Below, piece after piece: positions 32,341-42,021 of a DNA stretch of 64,000 nucleotides; position 1 is the first letter of the stretch; each line of letters starts with the position of its first letter. Under the pieces are notes generated by a model, which did no database searches, was not told the DNA's origin, and saw nothing but the letters and a program-made list of their open reading frames with translations. The stretch lies in the NCBI GenBank assembly GCA_021816775.1, contig JAKAXA010000004.1:62001-126000 (forward strand), given 5' to 3'. Origin of the DNA: Pseudomonadota bacterium. GTDB taxonomy: Bacteria; Pseudomonadota; Gammaproteobacteria; Steroidobacterales; Steroidobacteraceae. The position numbers and the translations under genes were made by a program.

Positions 32341-34347
32341 CTAACTGGCGTCGTCGGCCGGCGACAGCGTCAGCAGCTCGCTGCCCTCCGGCACGCGCTC
32401 GCCGAGCGTGAAATGAATATGCGTGACGCGCCCGGCGAACGGCGCGCTGATGCCGTGCTCCATCTTCATCGCCTCGATGACCATCAGCGTCTCGCCGCTG
32501 CGCACCGTCTGCCCGATCTCGACATTCACCGCCGCGACCACGCCGGGCAGGGGTGTCGTGAGCCCGCCGGTGGCATGGGCCGCGGTGAACGAGCGCTCGC
32601 GCGCGTCGTCGATCTCGAGCTGCTGATGTGCCGCGCCGAGCCACACGTGCACGCTCCCGCCCTCGCGCAGAAACCGCGCGCGTGCGCGCAGAGTATCGAT
32701 CTGCGCCTCGACCGTGTCAGTCGAGCAGTGCGTCTCGCTCAGCGCGAGGCGGCGCGCCTCGCCCTTCACCTTGGGCGCATCCGCTTCGAGCTCCTCGATC
32801 AGCGCCGCGCTCGGCGCGCCACCCTCGCAGGCGAGGGTGATCCGCCGGGCGGCCCCGCCGGCGCGCAGCGTCACCTCGAGCGCGCCGGGCAGGCTCGGCG
32901 AGAAGCCGTCGCCGGCCGACCAGGGGTTGGCGGTGCGCCCCGCCTCGAACAGCGTGAGCGCCGCCAGAACCAACATCGCATCCGGCAGCGCCTCGGGCGC
33001 GCTGAACTCGGCGCCCCGTTGCTCGAGCAGCGCCACGCTGTGGCGGGCCTCGAGAAACACCTCCGAGCGCACAATGCGGGCCAGCCACCGCTCGTTGGTG
33101 CGCACACCGGCAACACGAGTGTGCTCGAGCGCGCTCGCGAGCACGCCCGCCGCCTGAGTGCGCTCGGGGGCCCAGGCGATCACCTTGGCGAGCAGCGAGT
33201 CGTACACGGCCGGCACCGTATCGCCGCCGTCGAAGCCGGCATCGACCCGCACGCCCTCGCCCTGAGGCCACTCAGCGAGCACAACCCGGCCGGCGCTCGG
33301 CAGGAACTGCCGCCAGGGATCCTCCGCGCACACCCGCGCCTCGATCGCGTGCCCGCGCAGGCGAACCTGCTGTTGCGTGAGCGGCAGCGGCTCACCGGCC
33401 GCGACCCGCAGCTGCCACTCGACCAGATCGAGGCCGCTCACCGCCTCGGTGACGGTGTGCTCGACCTGCAGGCGGGTGTTCATCTCGAGGAAATAGAACT
33501 CGCTGCCGTCGAAGAGGAACTCCACCGTGCCGGCGCCGCGGTAACCGATGCCGCGCGCCACCTCGACCGCCGCTGCGCGCAGCCGCTCGCGCAGCCCGTC
33601 CGGCAAGCCCGGCGCCGGCGCCTCCTCGATGAGCTTCTGGTGCCGCCGCTGCACCGAGCAGTCCCGGTCGCCGAGGTGAATGCACCCGCCGCGCGCATCG
33701 GCGAACACCTGTACCTCGATGTGGCGGGGCTCGGCCACGAAGCGCTCGATCAGCAAGGTGCCGTCCCCGAAGCTGCTCTCGGCGAGGCGGCGCGCCGCGC
33801 CGAGCGCCGCGCGCAGCTCTTCCCGGGCGCGCACCACGTACATGCCCTTGCCGCCGCCGCCGGCGGCCGGCTTGACGATCAGCGGCAGTCCCGCCTCGAG
33901 CGCGCGCGCCTCCAGATACTCCAGGTCCTGACGCTCGCCCTCGTAGCCGGGCAGCACCGGGATGCCCGCCGCGCGCACGCGCGCCTTGGCGAGGCTCTTC
34001 GAGCCCATCGCCTCGATAGCCTCGGGCGGCGGTCCGACGAAGATGAGCCCCGCCTCGCGGCACGCCGCGGCGAAGCGGGCGTTCTCGGAGAGAAAGCCGT
34101 AGCCCGGATGGACGGCCTCGGCGCCGCTTGCGCGCGCCGCCGCGACGATGGCCTCGATGTCGAGATAACTCTGCGCCGCCGGCGGCGGACCGATGCGCAC
34201 GGCCTGATCGGCCAGGCGGACGTGGCGCGCCTCAGCGTCCGCGTCGGAGTACACGGCGACGGTGGCAATGCCCATGCGCCGCGCGGTGCGCAGGATGCGG
34301 CAGGCGATTTCAGCGCGGTTGGCGATGAGCAGACGCTTGAACATCAC
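32341..34347 (-). CDS. liuD: methylcrotonyl-CoA carboxylase alpha subunit (biotin carboxylase + biotin carrier)
   Basis: A 668-residue biotin-dependent carboxylase subunit. It has a biotin carboxylase domain (FKRLLIANRAEIACRILRTA; ATP-grasp GGGGKGMYVV; RDCSVQRRHQKLIEEAPAPG; EMNTRLQVEHTVTE), a linker, and a C-terminal carrier domain with the biotinylation site EAMKMEH. Length and pairing with the adjacent beta subunit fit 3-methylcrotonyl-CoA carboxylase of leucine breakdown; a geranyl- or propionyl-CoA-type enzyme is possible but less likely beside isovaleryl-CoA dehydrogenase. It starts (GTG 34347 or ATG 34344) 5 bases after the beta-subunit stop, in one operon. Confidence 0.92.
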   Translation of the reverse strand: MMFKRLLIANRAEIACRILRTARRMGIATVAVYSDADAEARHVRLADQAVRIGPPPAAQSYLDIEAIVAAARASGAEAVHPGYGFLSENARFAAACREAGLIFVGPPPEAIEAMGSKSLAKARVRAAGIPVLPGYEGERQDLEYLEARALEAGLPLIVKPAAGGGGKGMYVVRAREELRAALGAARRLAESSFGDGTLLIERFVAEPRHIEVQVFADARGGCIHLGDRDCSVQRRHQKLIEEAPAPGLPDGLRERLRAAAVEVARGIGYRGAGTVEFLFDGSEFYFLEMNTRLQVEHTVTEAVSGLDLVEWQLRVAAGEPLPLTQQQVRLRGHAIEARVCAEDPWRQFLPSAGRVVLAEWPQGEGVRVDAGFDGGDTVPAVYDSLLAKVIAWAPERTQAAGVLASALEHTRVAGVRTNERWLARIVRSEVFLEARHSVALLEQRGAEFSAPEALPDAMLVLAALTLFEAGRTANPWSAGDGFSPSLPGALEVTLRAGGAARRITLACEGGAPSAALIEELEADAPKVKGEARRLALSETHCSTDTVEAQIDTLRARARFLREGGSVHVWLGAAHQQLEIDDARERSFTAAHATGGLTTPLPGVVAAVNVEIGQTVRSGETLMVIEAMKMEHGISAPFAGRVTHIHFTLGERVPEGSELLTLSPADDAS

Positions 34348-34352
34348 TGCGC

Positions 34353-35957
34353 TTACATCCTGAACAGGCCGAAACGGGTGTCTTCCTCAGGCGCGTTGCG
34401 GGCGGCCGCAAGAGCGAGCGTGAGAATGCGACGCGTCTCGAGCGGGTCGATCACCCCGTCGTCCCAGAGGCGCGCCGAGGCATAGTACGGGTGGCCCTGG
34501 CGCTCGTATTGCTCGCGGATGGGCTGTTTGAACGCCGTTTCCTCCGCCTCGCTCCAGCGGCCGCCGCCGGACTCGATCTGAGCGCGCTTGACGGTGGCGA
34601 GCACGCTCGCGGCCTGCTCCCCGCCCATCACCGAGATGCGCGCGTTGGGCCACTGGAAGAGCAGTCGAGGCCCGTACGCCCGCCCGCACATGGCGTAATT
34701 GCCCGCCCCGTAGCTGCCGCCGATGATGACCGTGAACTTCGGTACGCGCGCGCACGCGACCGCCGTGACGAGCTTGGCGCCGTCGCGTGCGATGCCGCCC
34801 GCCTCGGCCTTGCGCCCCACCATGAAGCCGGTGACGTTCTGCAGGAACAGCAGCGGGATGCCCTCCCGCGAGCACAGCTCGATGAAGTGCGCACCCTTCA
34901 GCGCGCTCTCCGAGAACAGAATGCCGTTGTTGGCGAGGATGCCGAGCGGGTAGCCGCCGAGGTGCGCAAACCCGCACACCAGCGTCGTGCCGTAGAGCTG
35001 CTTGAACTCCTCGAGCTCCGAGCCGTCGGTGAGCCGCGCGATCACCTCGCGCACGTCGTAGGGCCGGCGCAGGCTCTCCGGCACCACCCCGTAGAGCTCC
35101 TGCGGCGCATAGTGCGGCTCGCGTGGCGCGCACGGCGGATCGGTGCACGGGGCCGGGCGGAGCCGGGCCACGATGCGCCGCGCGATGGCGAGCGCATGGT
35201 TGTCGTTTTCCGCGTAGTGGTCGCACACGCCCGACTCGCGGCAGTGCACATCGGCCCCACCGAGGGACTCGGCGTCGATGTCCTCGCCGGTGGCCGCCTT
35301 CACCAGCGGCGGCCCGCCGAGGAACACCCGCCCCTGATTGCGCACGATGACGTTCTCGTCGGCCATCGCCGGCACGTAGGCGCCACCGGCGGTGCACGAG
35401 CCGTGCACCACCGCGATCTGCGCCACCCCGAGCGCCGAGAGCGTCGCCTGATTGTAGAAGATGCGCCCGAAGTGCTCCTTGTCCGGGAACACCTCATCCT
35501 GCGCCGGCAGATACGCCCCGCCGCTCTCCACCAGGTAGACGCACGGCAGCCGGTTCTCGCGGGCGATCTCCTGGGCGCGCACATGCTTCTTGACGGTCAC
35601 CGGGTAGTAGGTGCCGCCCTTGACGGTCGGATCGTTGGCGACGATGACACATTCGCGCCCGCTCACCCGTCCGATCCCGGTCACGATGCCGCCGCAGGCG
35701 ATGCCACCGCCGTAGAGGCCGTGCGCGGCGAGCTGCGAGAGCTCGAGGAAGGGGCTGCCCGGATCCAGCAGCAGCCGCACGCGCTCGCGGGCCGTGAGCT
35801 TGCCCGCGGCGCGGTGCCTGGCGAGTGCCGCCGGCGGGCCGCCCGCGGCGGCGCGCCCGACTTCCCGCCTCAGCTCGCCCGCGAGCTCGCGCAGCGCGCG
35901 CGCGTTGTCCTGAAACTCCTGCGAGCGGGTGTCGAGCCGGGTGTCGATGCGGGGCAT
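34353..35957 (-). CDS. liuB: methylcrotonyl-CoA carboxylase beta subunit (carboxyltransferase)
   Basis: A 534-residue carboxyltransferase, the usual length for MccB/LiuB. Family features: [20 protein letters not shown], the acyl-CoA oxyanion loop region [70 protein letters not shown] and [19 protein letters not shown]. It transfers carboxyl from biotin to 3-methylcrotonyl-CoA. ATG 35957 is preferred over the 36008 frame start, which lies on the palindromic base pair region shared with liuA. First gene of the liuBD operon, divergent from liuA. Confidence 0.93.
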   Translation of the reverse strand: MPRIDTRLDTRSQEFQDNARALRELAGELRREVGRAAAGGPPAALARHRAAGKLTARERVRLLLDPGSPFLELSQLAAHGLYGGGIACGGIVTGIGRVSGRECVIVANDPTVKGGTYYPVTVKKHVRAQEIARENRLPCVYLVESGGAYLPAQDEVFPDKEHFGRIFYNQATLSALGVAQIAVVHGSCTAGGAYVPAMADENVIVRNQGRVFLGGPPLVKAATGEDIDAESLGGADVHCRESGVCDHYAENDNHALAIARRIVARLRPAPCTDPPCAPREPHYAPQELYGVVPESLRRPYDVREVIARLTDGSELEEFKQLYGTTLVCGFAHLGGYPLGILANNGILFSESALKGAHFIELCSREGIPLLFLQNVTGFMVGRKAEAGGIARDGAKLVTAVACARVPKFTVIIGGSYGAGNYAMCGRAYGPRLLFQWPNARISVMGGEQAASVLATVKRAQIESGGGRWSEAEETAFKQPIREQYERQGHPYYASARLWDDGVIDPLETRRILTLALAAARNAPEEDTRFGLFRM

Positions 35958-35976
35958 GGGCTTGTCACGATATCCG

Positions 35977-35991
35977 GATTGTCGGACAATC
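35977..35991. promoter_or_regulatory. FadR-like operator between liuBD and liuA
   Basis: GATTGTCGGACAATC is a perfect 7+1+7 palindrome centred in the 65-base gap between the divergent starts. Its core TTGTCGGACAA has the TNGTNNNACNA form bound by FadR-group GntR regulators and resembles the E. coli FadR core TGGTCNGACCA. The GntR gene at 37201 is the obvious candidate binder. A half-site TTGTC recurs at 35962-35966. Confidence 0.7.
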
Positions 35992-36022
35992 ATACTGTTC
36001 TGATTCAATGGAAGACAAGCTC

Positions 36023-37195
36023 ATGTCCGCCCACGATCCGATCGACAGCGGCCTCGGCCTGGATGAGGCCTTAGGAGAGATCCGTGCGCAGGTGCGCCGC
36101 TTCGCCCTCGAGCGCATCGCGCCGCGCGCCGCCGCGATCGACCGCGACAACGCCTTTCCGCGCGATCTGTGGCCCGAGCTCGGCGCCCTGGGGCTGCTCG
36201 GCATCACCGTGCCGGAGCGCTGGGGCGGCGCCGGGCTCGGCTATCTCGCCCACGTCATCGCGATGGAGGAGATCTCGCGCGCCTCGGGCTCCGTCGGCCT
36301 CTCCTACGGCGCGCACTCGAACCTGTGCGTCAACCAGCTGCGCCTGAACGGCTCGGACGCCCAGCGCGAGCGCTATCTGCCGAAGCTCATCAGCGGCGAG
36401 CACGTCGGGGCGCTCGCGATGTCCGAGCCGCAGGCCGGCTCGGACGTCACCTCCTTGCAGCTGCGCGCCGAGCGGCGCGCCGATCGGTTCGTGCTCACCG
36501 GACGCAAGATGTGGATCACCAACGGGCCGGACGCCGAGGTGCTGATCGTCTACGCCAAGACGGACCCCTCGGCCGGCAGCCGCGGCATCAGCGCGTTCAT
36601 CATCGAGCGGGGCATGCCGGGCTTCAGCACCGCGCAGAAGCTCGACAAGCTCGGCATGCGCGGCTCGAACACCTGCGAGCTGGTCTTCGAGCAGTGCGAG
36701 GTGCCGCGGGAGAATCTGCTCGGTGAGGAAAACGCCGGCGTGCGCGTGCTGATGAGCGGCCTCGATTACGAGCGCGTCGTGCTCTGCGGCGGGCCGCTCG
36801 GGCTGATGGCCGCCGCGCTCGACCTGGTGCTGCCCTACGTGCGCGAGCGCAAGCAGTTCGGCCAGCCGATCGGCACCTTCGAGCTGATGCAGGCCAAGCT
36901 CGCCGACATGTACGCCGCGCTCGGCGCAAGCCGCGCGTATGTCTACAGCGTGGCGCGCGCGTGCGATGCCGGCCGGGTCCAGCGGCGCGATGCCGCCGCG
37001 TGCATCCTCTTCTCCGCCGAACACGCCACCCGGGTCGCGCTCGAGGCCATTCAGGCCCTCGGCGGCAACGGCTACATCAACGAGTACCCGGCCGGAAGGC
37101 TGCTGCGCGACGCGAAGCTCTACGAGATCGGCGCCGGCACGCAGGAGATCCGCCGCATGCTCATCGGACGGGAGCTGTTCGAGGCGGCGGACTGA
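36023..37195 (+). CDS. liuA: isovaleryl-CoA dehydrogenase
   Basis: A 390-residue acyl-CoA dehydrogenase, the usual length for IVD. Signatures: [20 protein letters not shown] (FAD/substrate region), [47 protein letters not shown] and [16 protein letters not shown]. The glutamate in [15 protein letters not shown] sits at the IVD-type catalytic base position rather than the later position of straight-chain enzymes, supporting isovaleryl-CoA as substrate. It oxidises isovaleryl-CoA to 3-methylcrotonyl-CoA, the substrate of the adjacent carboxylase. ATG 36023 has GGAAG 9 bases upstream; ATG 36008 is an alternative. Confidence 0.92.
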   Translation: MSAHDPIDSGLGLDEALGEIRAQVRRFALERIAPRAAAIDRDNAFPRDLWPELGALGLLGITVPERWGGAGLGYLAHVIAMEEISRASGSVGLSYGAHSNLCVNQLRLNGSDAQRERYLPKLISGEHVGALAMSEPQAGSDVTSLQLRAERRADRFVLTGRKMWITNGPDAEVLIVYAKTDPSAGSRGISAFIIERGMPGFSTAQKLDKLGMRGSNTCELVFEQCEVPRENLLGEENAGVRVLMSGLDYERVVLCGGPLGLMAAALDLVLPYVRERKQFGQPIGTFELMQAKLADMYAALGASRAYVYSVARACDAGRVQRRDAAACILFSAEHATRVALEAIQALGGNGYINEYPAGRLLRDAKLYEIGAGTQEIRRMLIGRELFEAAD

Positions 37196-37200
37196 GCGCG

Positions 37201-37929
37201 ATGAGGGTTGAATTCGGTCAGATCGCGCTCACGCCCGCCTACCGCAGGGTGGCCGATGCCATCACCGAGCGCATCCTCAGCCGCACGCTGCGCGAGGGCG
37301 AGCGGCTGCCGCCGGAGACCGAGCTCGCCCGCCAGCTCGGCGTGAACCGCTCGACGGTGCGCGAGGCGCTGCGCGAGCTGGAGCGCAGCGGGCTGCTCGA
37401 GCGCCGTCCCGGCTCCAAGCGCATGACCGTGACCCGTCCGCGGCATCGCGCGATCGCCAAGGATGTCAGCCGGGCGCTGGCGCTGCACGATGTGACCTTC
37501 CTCGAGGTCTGGGCGGCGCTCACGGAGTTCGAGCCCCCCATCGCAGAGAACGCCGCGCGCTCGCGCACCGCGGCCGACCTCGAGCACCTGGCGGCGGTGC
37601 GCGCGCGATTCGATGCGGAAAACGCCGCGACGGACAAAGCCGTGCACCAAACGGCCGAGTTCTTCCGCGCCCTCGGCGCGGCCACGCACAATCAGGTCTT
37701 TGCGCTGGTGCACGAGCCGCTCATCCAGCTGCTCGAGCCCTCGCTGCGCGACATGATCGATCAGGTGCCGCAGGCCCGCTCGCGCATCGCCGCCGCCCAG
37801 CGTCGCCTGCTCGAGGCCCTCGAGCGGCGCGACCCGGAGGCCGCACGCCAGTGGATGGCGCGACACATCCGCGATTTCAGGAAGGGCTACGAACTCGCCG
37901 GCATCGACCTCAGGCACTGCATCGGCTGA
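37201..37929 (+). CDS. GntR-family (FadR group) regulator, probable leucine-catabolism repressor
   Basis: A 242-residue regulator. The N-terminal winged helix (ADAITERILSRTLREGERLP; LARQLGVNRSTVREALRELE) is closely FadR-like, followed by an FCD-type effector domain (about 90-235) with SRTAADLEHLAAVRARFDAE and HQTAEFFRALGAATHNQVF. It starts 5 bases after liuA, in the same transcript, and the only strong FadR-like palindrome nearby is in the liuBD-liuA gap. Many proteobacteria use MerR-type LiuR for this pathway, so GntR control would be an alternative; the acyl-CoA effector is inferred. Confidence 0.88.
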   Translation: MRVEFGQIALTPAYRRVADAITERILSRTLREGERLPPETELARQLGVNRSTVREALRELERSGLLERRPGSKRMTVTRPRHRAIAKDVSRALALHDVTFLEVWAALTEFEPPIAENAARSRTAADLEHLAAVRARFDAENAATDKAVHQTAEFFRALGAATHNQVFALVHEPLIQLLEPSLRDMIDQVPQARSRIAAAQRRLLEALERRDPEAARQWMARHIRDFRKGYELAGIDLRHCIG

Positions 37930-38744
37930 GCTCGGGGGGAATCACCGTCCGCCGAGCGCGATTCGGCCACATCCAGCCGAGTTGATAGCGCCGCACGCCG
38001 TCCGCAGGCCCCGGTGCGAGCCTGGCGAATATCGCAAGCACCCCGAGCGGCTGGGCTGGCGCGATGGCCTCCCCGAGCACCGTCCGGACGAACGGACTGA
38101 CGCCCGAGACGACCACCCAGCCGCCCCCAAAAGCCGATCACTACCGCCTTGCGCCGCCGCGCCTCTGCGCCGAAGCGCAACACGACTGCCACGAAGACGA
38201 GGAGGGCAATCAGCGCTGCCGATGCGAGCGCAATTTCGTACGCAACCGGGATCGTCAACTGCAGCGGGTGTCGCCTGACCGGGACCCCGGGCAGAACAGC
38301 GCCATGCACAGAGGCGCCCACTGCGACGAGGTACCACACGAGCACGCGCAGTCTCGAGCGCACGACCGCCCAATCACGGTCCTTGAGCACAACATACGCC
38401 GCGTAGAAAGCGACAACACCGACCAGGGCCACCACCGCGGTCAAGAAGAATCTGCCCGCTTGCGCCAGGATGCGCGTGCCGCGAGCGGCGCGCTGCGGCG
38501 CAAGCGGCGGCACGGGGAGTTTCGCGCTCGCGAACGCAGATTGACCGTGCAGCCCCTGGCGGATCGCGATCCCTGTGGCAATGGCGCCGACGATCACACC
38601 GAGCGAGCGGGCCACTGGGTCGATGCTGCGCATGCGCAAGGTGACCCATAGGCCGCCGAGTATGCTGAGGAGCCCCATCGCAAGAAGGGAAAGACTCAGA
38701 GTTGCGCAGAACCTGGCCGCTTCAATCACCGAGCCGGATTTCAC
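37910..38744 (-). CDS. multispanning membrane protein, apparently frameshifted
   Basis: From GTG 38744 the frame encodes a plausible membrane protein (FCATLSLSLLAMGLLSILGG, then FFLTAVVALVGVVAFYAAYV, then LASAALIALLVFVAVVLRFG) up to VVIGFWG. Beyond about 38130 it turns into arginine-rich nonsense. The neighbouring frame instead continues GGWVVVSGVSPFVRTVL, then LGVLAIFARLAPG, ending at 37910. The switch coincides with TTTTGGGGG (minus strand, 38124-38132), where removing one base restores continuity. The GTG overlaps the stop of a small upstream ORF (GTGA). Without the frameshift the frame would end at 37887. The family is not recognised; it converges on the GntR gene and overlaps its 3' end. 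Confidence 0.6.
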
Positions 38745-38917
38745 CAGGGTGCATTGCGTCGGGCGAATTCCTCGCGCACCACGCCCAGGTCGAACTGCAC
38801 CGTCAGCAGACCCTCCTCTCCCCGCCGCTTGCAGGCAGCGCCCGCAACCCGAGGCAATTTGTGTCTTGAGTCTGCCGTACCGATGCCCGCGCAGGTCCGG
38901 CGCAAGGCGTGTTCCAA
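38741..38917 (-). CDS. small 58-aa ORF between the SDR and the membrane protein
   Basis: The minus-strand frame reads (from TTG 38917) MEHALRRTCAG and ends GLLTVQFDLGVVREEFARRN followed by APW and a TGA that overlaps the GTG start of the membrane protein (GTGA). The C-terminal half is well-behaved protein sequence, unlike shadows in this GC-rich DNA, and the overlap implies coupled translation. A GGCGGG tract lies 8 bases before the TTG. The start is uncertain and no family is recognised; it may be a genuine small protein or the tail of a decayed gene. Confidence 0.4.
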   Translation of the reverse strand: MEHALRRTCAGIGTADSRHKLPRVAGAACKRRGEEGLLTVQFDLGVVREEFARRNAPW

Positions 38918-38939
38918 TCGGGGAGCCCGCCTCGCGCCT

Positions 38940-39788
38940 CTACACGAACAGATCCGTCAGCAGCTCCTCCTCGCGCACACCGCTTTGCCGGTAGGCCGAG
39001 AAGTCGCTCACCCCCTCCTCCCGCAGCACCTGCTCATCGATGCAGAACCGCCCGGTAAACGAGCGGCTGTCACGCTTGAGGATTGCACAGGCGGCGTCAG
39101 CGACGATCTCGGGCGCGCGCACGCGCCGCAGCGCCTCCGGCGGCGCGCCGGCGAGCGCGACTTTCAGGGCAGCCGTTCCGATCACGGTGCGCGGCCAGAG
39201 GGCATTCACCGCGATGCCGTCGGCGGCGAGCTCGCCGGCCAGTCCCAGCACGCACAGGCTCATGCCGAATTTGGCGAGCGAGTACGGCAGGTGCGGGGCG
39301 AACCAGCGTGCCTCGAGATTCAGCGGCGGCGCCAGCACGAGGATATGCGGGTTGTGTCCACGGGCGAGGAACGGGGCGGCCAGCTTGCTGCACAGCAGCG
39401 TGCCGCGCGTGTTGATCGAGTGCATCAGGTCGAAGCGGCGCATGTCGGTCGCGCGCGTCGGGGTCAGGCTGATGGCGCTCGCGTTGTTGACCAGAATGTC
39501 GATGCGGCCGAAGACCTGCACGGTTCGCTCGATCGCCGCGCGCACCTGCTCGTCGTCGCGGACATCGAGCGGCAACGCGAGCGCCTTGCCGCCTGCGGCC
39601 TCGACCTGCTCGGCGGCGGTGTAAATGGTGCCGGGGAGCTTTGGATGCGGCTCGGTGGTCTTTGCGGCCACGGCTACGTTCGCGCCTTCCCGTGCGGCCC
39701 GAAGCGCGATCGCAAGCCCAATTCCCCGGCTCGCCCCTGTGATGAATAGCGTCCGCCCCTGCAGACCCGCGCTGCTCGATTCCCCCAT
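38940..39788 (-). CDS. short-chain dehydrogenase/reductase, HSDL2-like
   Basis: A 282-residue classical SDR: cofactor motif TGASRGIG near the N terminus, NNAS at the end of strand 4, and the catalytic tyrosine-lysine in LPYSLAKFGMS. The long first loop (KTTEPHPKLPGTIYTAAEQV) and EIVADAACAILKRDSRSFTG near the C terminus are typical of the SDR group related to eukaryotic HSDL2 and often annotated as NAD(P)-dependent oxidoreductases of unknown lipid substrate. The start at 39788 (MGESSSAG) removes an unlikely extension. First gene of a likely three-gene minus-strand unit. Confidence 0.87.
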   Translation of the reverse strand: MGESSSAGLQGRTLFITGASRGIGLAIALRAAREGANVAVAAKTTEPHPKLPGTIYTAAEQVEAAGGKALALPLDVRDDEQVRAAIERTVQVFGRIDILVNNASAISLTPTRATDMRRFDLMHSINTRGTLLCSKLAAPFLARGHNPHILVLAPPLNLEARWFAPHLPYSLAKFGMSLCVLGLAGELAADGIAVNALWPRTVIGTAALKVALAGAPPEALRRVRAPEIVADAACAILKRDSRSFTGRFCIDEQVLREEGVSDFSAYRQSGVREEELLTDLFV

Positions 39789-39992
39789 ATGTGCCTCGTG
39801 TGCCCCGCGGCCGCGCGGTGCGGCCCGCGGCATCATAGCAGCCGCGGCTGTCGCGACGCCCCGACAGGCCCTCCAGGGACGGAACATGCCGCGAAAACAT
39901 GAGGAAATACCGCAAAATCATCCCCGGGCCGGCCGCGCCCCGGTACAATGCGCCCCGCTGAATTTCCCGGCTAAACAGCGAGGTACACGCAC

Positions 39993-40769
39993 TTGGCGGC
40001 GATCGGCAGCGAACGGGTGCTCTCGGTCAAGCACTGGACGGACACGCAATTCACCTTCACCACGACGCGCGATGCGGGTCTGCGCTTCGAGAACGGCCAG
40101 TTTGTCATGGTGGGGCTGCGGGTGGATTCCAGGCCGCTGCTGCGCGCCTACAGCATCGCCAGCGCCAACCATGAGGAGCACCTCGAGTTCCTCAGCATCA
40201 AGGTGCCGGACGGCCCGCTCACCTCGCGCCTGCAGCACATCCGCGAAGGCGATGAGGTGCTGGTCAGCCGCAAGCCCACCGGCACTCTGGTGCTGCACGA
40301 CCTCAAGCCGGGCAAGCGCCTCTATCTGCTCTCGACCGGAACGGGCGCGGCCCCCTTCATGAGCGTGATCAAGGACCCGGAAACCTACGAGCGCTTCGAG
40401 CAAATCATCTTCGTGCACGGGGTGCGCTGGGCGCGCGAGACGGCGGTGCTCAAGCATCGGATCGAGGAACTGCGTTCCCACGAACTGCTCGGGGAGTGGG
40501 TGAGCGAGAAGCTGCTCTACTACCCGGCCGTGACCCGCGAGCCGCATGCCAACCGCGGCCGGCTCACCACGCTGATCGACTCCGGACGGCTCTCGTACGA
40601 TCTGGGCCTGCCGCCGCTCGATCCGGGCGACGACCGCGCCATGGTGTGCGGCAGCCCCGCGATGCTCACCGACACCTGCGGGCTGCTCGATGCGCGCGGA
40701 TTCACGATGTCGCCGCACATCGGCGAGAGCGGCGATTACGTCATCGAGAGGGCGTTCGTCGATCGCTGA
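39993..40769 (+). CDS. fpr: ferredoxin/flavodoxin-NADP+ reductase, bacterial subclass I
   Basis: A 258-residue FAD enzyme. It has the FAD-binding RAYSIAS motif, the NADP-binding region STGTGAAPFMSVI, FVHGVRWARE, MVCGSPAMLTD and a C terminus ending in VIERAFVDR, as in Azotobacter/Pseudomonas-type Fpr. It exchanges electrons between NADPH and ferredoxin or flavodoxin, including during oxidative stress. TTG start with GAGG 9 bases upstream. Its 3' end overlaps the convergent MFS gene by 34 bases. Confidence 0.94.
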   Translation: MAAIGSERVLSVKHWTDTQFTFTTTRDAGLRFENGQFVMVGLRVDSRPLLRAYSIASANHEEHLEFLSIKVPDGPLTSRLQHIREGDEVLVSRKPTGTLVLHDLKPGKRLYLLSTGTGAAPFMSVIKDPETYERFEQIIFVHGVRWARETAVLKHRIEELRSHELLGEWVSEKLLYYPAVTREPHANRGRLTTLIDSGRLSYDLGLPPLDPGDDRAMVCGSPAMLTDTCGLLDARGFTMSPHIGESGDYVIERAFVDR

Positions 40770-42010
40770 GCCGCCCGATCGGCCCGGGCCGCGAGCAGCC
40801 ACAGCAGCGCACAGACTGCCACCGCCACCGGCACGACCATCACCGCCGTGCCGAGCGAGCTCGCATCGGAGATCCCGCCGATGATGGACGGGGAAATCAC
40901 ATCGCCGAGGGCGTGGATGACGAACACGCTGAGCGCCACGGCGCAGGCGCGCTCGGCCGGGCTCACCAGGTTGACGATGACCGTGTTGATCGGCCCGGTC
41001 GACATGAACAGCAGCAGCTGCGCGACCGTGAGCGCGCCGTAGAAGACCCACGGGGTCCCCGAGGCGAGCGCCAGGTAGGTCGCCGGAACGGCCAGCACCG
41101 TCACCCAGCCCGACAGCCACAGGTAGGCCTGGGGCGAGAACTTCAGGCAGTAATCCCCGAGCCACCCGCCGGCAAAGGTGCCGAGGAAACCCGTCACCAC
41201 CACGATCTCCCCGAACCCCGCCGTCGCCGTGACAGCCGGTACGCCCCGCACGTGCTCGAGGAAATACGGCATCCAGAAGGCCATGCCGCCGAGAGCGAAC
41301 GTGTAGGCCGCATAGCCGAGCACCGTCAGCCGGTAGGGGCGATGGCGCACGAGCCGCGCATACACCCGCCACGAGCCGGCAGGCGCGCTCGGCGCGGCCG
41401 CCGCGCCCTCGGGCTCATCCTGCGCGCCGCGCGGCGGATCGGGCAGCCGCCACACCCACACGGCGAGCACCACGCCCGGCACGCCGGCGACGAAGAACGC
41501 CGCCCGCCACCCGTAGTGCGCCGCGACGATACCGCCCACGATGTACCCGAGCGCCGCACCGACGGGAATCGCCATGTTGAACAGCGCAAACGCCCGCCCG
41601 CGCGTGCGCAGCGGAAAATGATCGGCAAGGAGCGAAGGCGTGATGGTGCCGTAGGCCGCCTCCCCGATGCCGACGGCCGCGCGCGCGCCGAGCAGCTCGA
41701 GGTAGTTGCGCGCCAGGCCCGACAGCCCCGTCGCGAGGCTCCAGAGAAACACGCCGATGGCGATCGGGCGGGTGCGAGAGCCGCGGTCTCCGAGGCGCCC
41801 GAACACCGGGGCGGCCACCATGTAGACGATCAGAAAGCCGCTCATCAGCGTGCCGAGCTGAAGGTCATTGAGCCCGAGCGGCGCGCGCTTCAGCTCCGGC
41901 AGCACCGCCGAGACCACGTAGCGGTCGAGATAGTTGAGCAGATTGATGCCCGCGAGCACCGCGAGCGACAGCGTCGAGGCGCGCCGCAGCGTGCGGGAGG
42001 ACTCGCCCAT
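40736..42010 (-). CDS. MFS transporter, spinster-like
   Basis: A 424-residue, twelve-helix transporter. The N-terminal [20 protein letters not shown] and [17 protein letters not shown] are characteristic of the spinster/phthalate-permease-like MFS group common in proteobacteria with aromatic or sphingolipid metabolism; substrate unknown. A proline-rich central loop ([20 protein letters not shown]) joins the halves. The start at 42010 ([10 protein letters not shown]) lies 11 bases after the LytS-like kinase stop, so the two may be co-transcribed. Confidence 0.87.
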   Translation of the reverse strand: MGESSRTLRRASTLSLAVLAGINLLNYLDRYVVSAVLPELKRAPLGLNDLQLGTLMSGFLIVYMVAAPVFGRLGDRGSRTRPIAIGVFLWSLATGLSGLARNYLELLGARAAVGIGEAAYGTITPSLLADHFPLRTRGRAFALFNMAIPVGAALGYIVGGIVAAHYGWRAAFFVAGVPGVVLAVWVWRLPDPPRGAQDEPEGAAAAPSAPAGSWRVYARLVRHRPYRLTVLGYAAYTFALGGMAFWMPYFLEHVRGVPAVTATAGFGEIVVVTGFLGTFAGGWLGDYCLKFSPQAYLWLSGWVTVLAVPATYLALASGTPWVFYGALTVAQLLLFMSTGPINTVIVNLVSPAERACAVALSVFVIHALGDVISPSIIGGISDASSLGTAVMVVPVAVAVCALLWLLAARADRAAQRSTNALSMT

Positions 42011-42021
42011 CCGCGGCGCGC

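Noticed and set aside
32341-37929. A complete liu operon including liuC (methylglutaconyl-CoA hydratase) and liuE (HMG-CoA lyase)
   Set aside because: Neither gene is present between the carboxylase genes, the dehydrogenase and the regulator; they must be encoded elsewhere.
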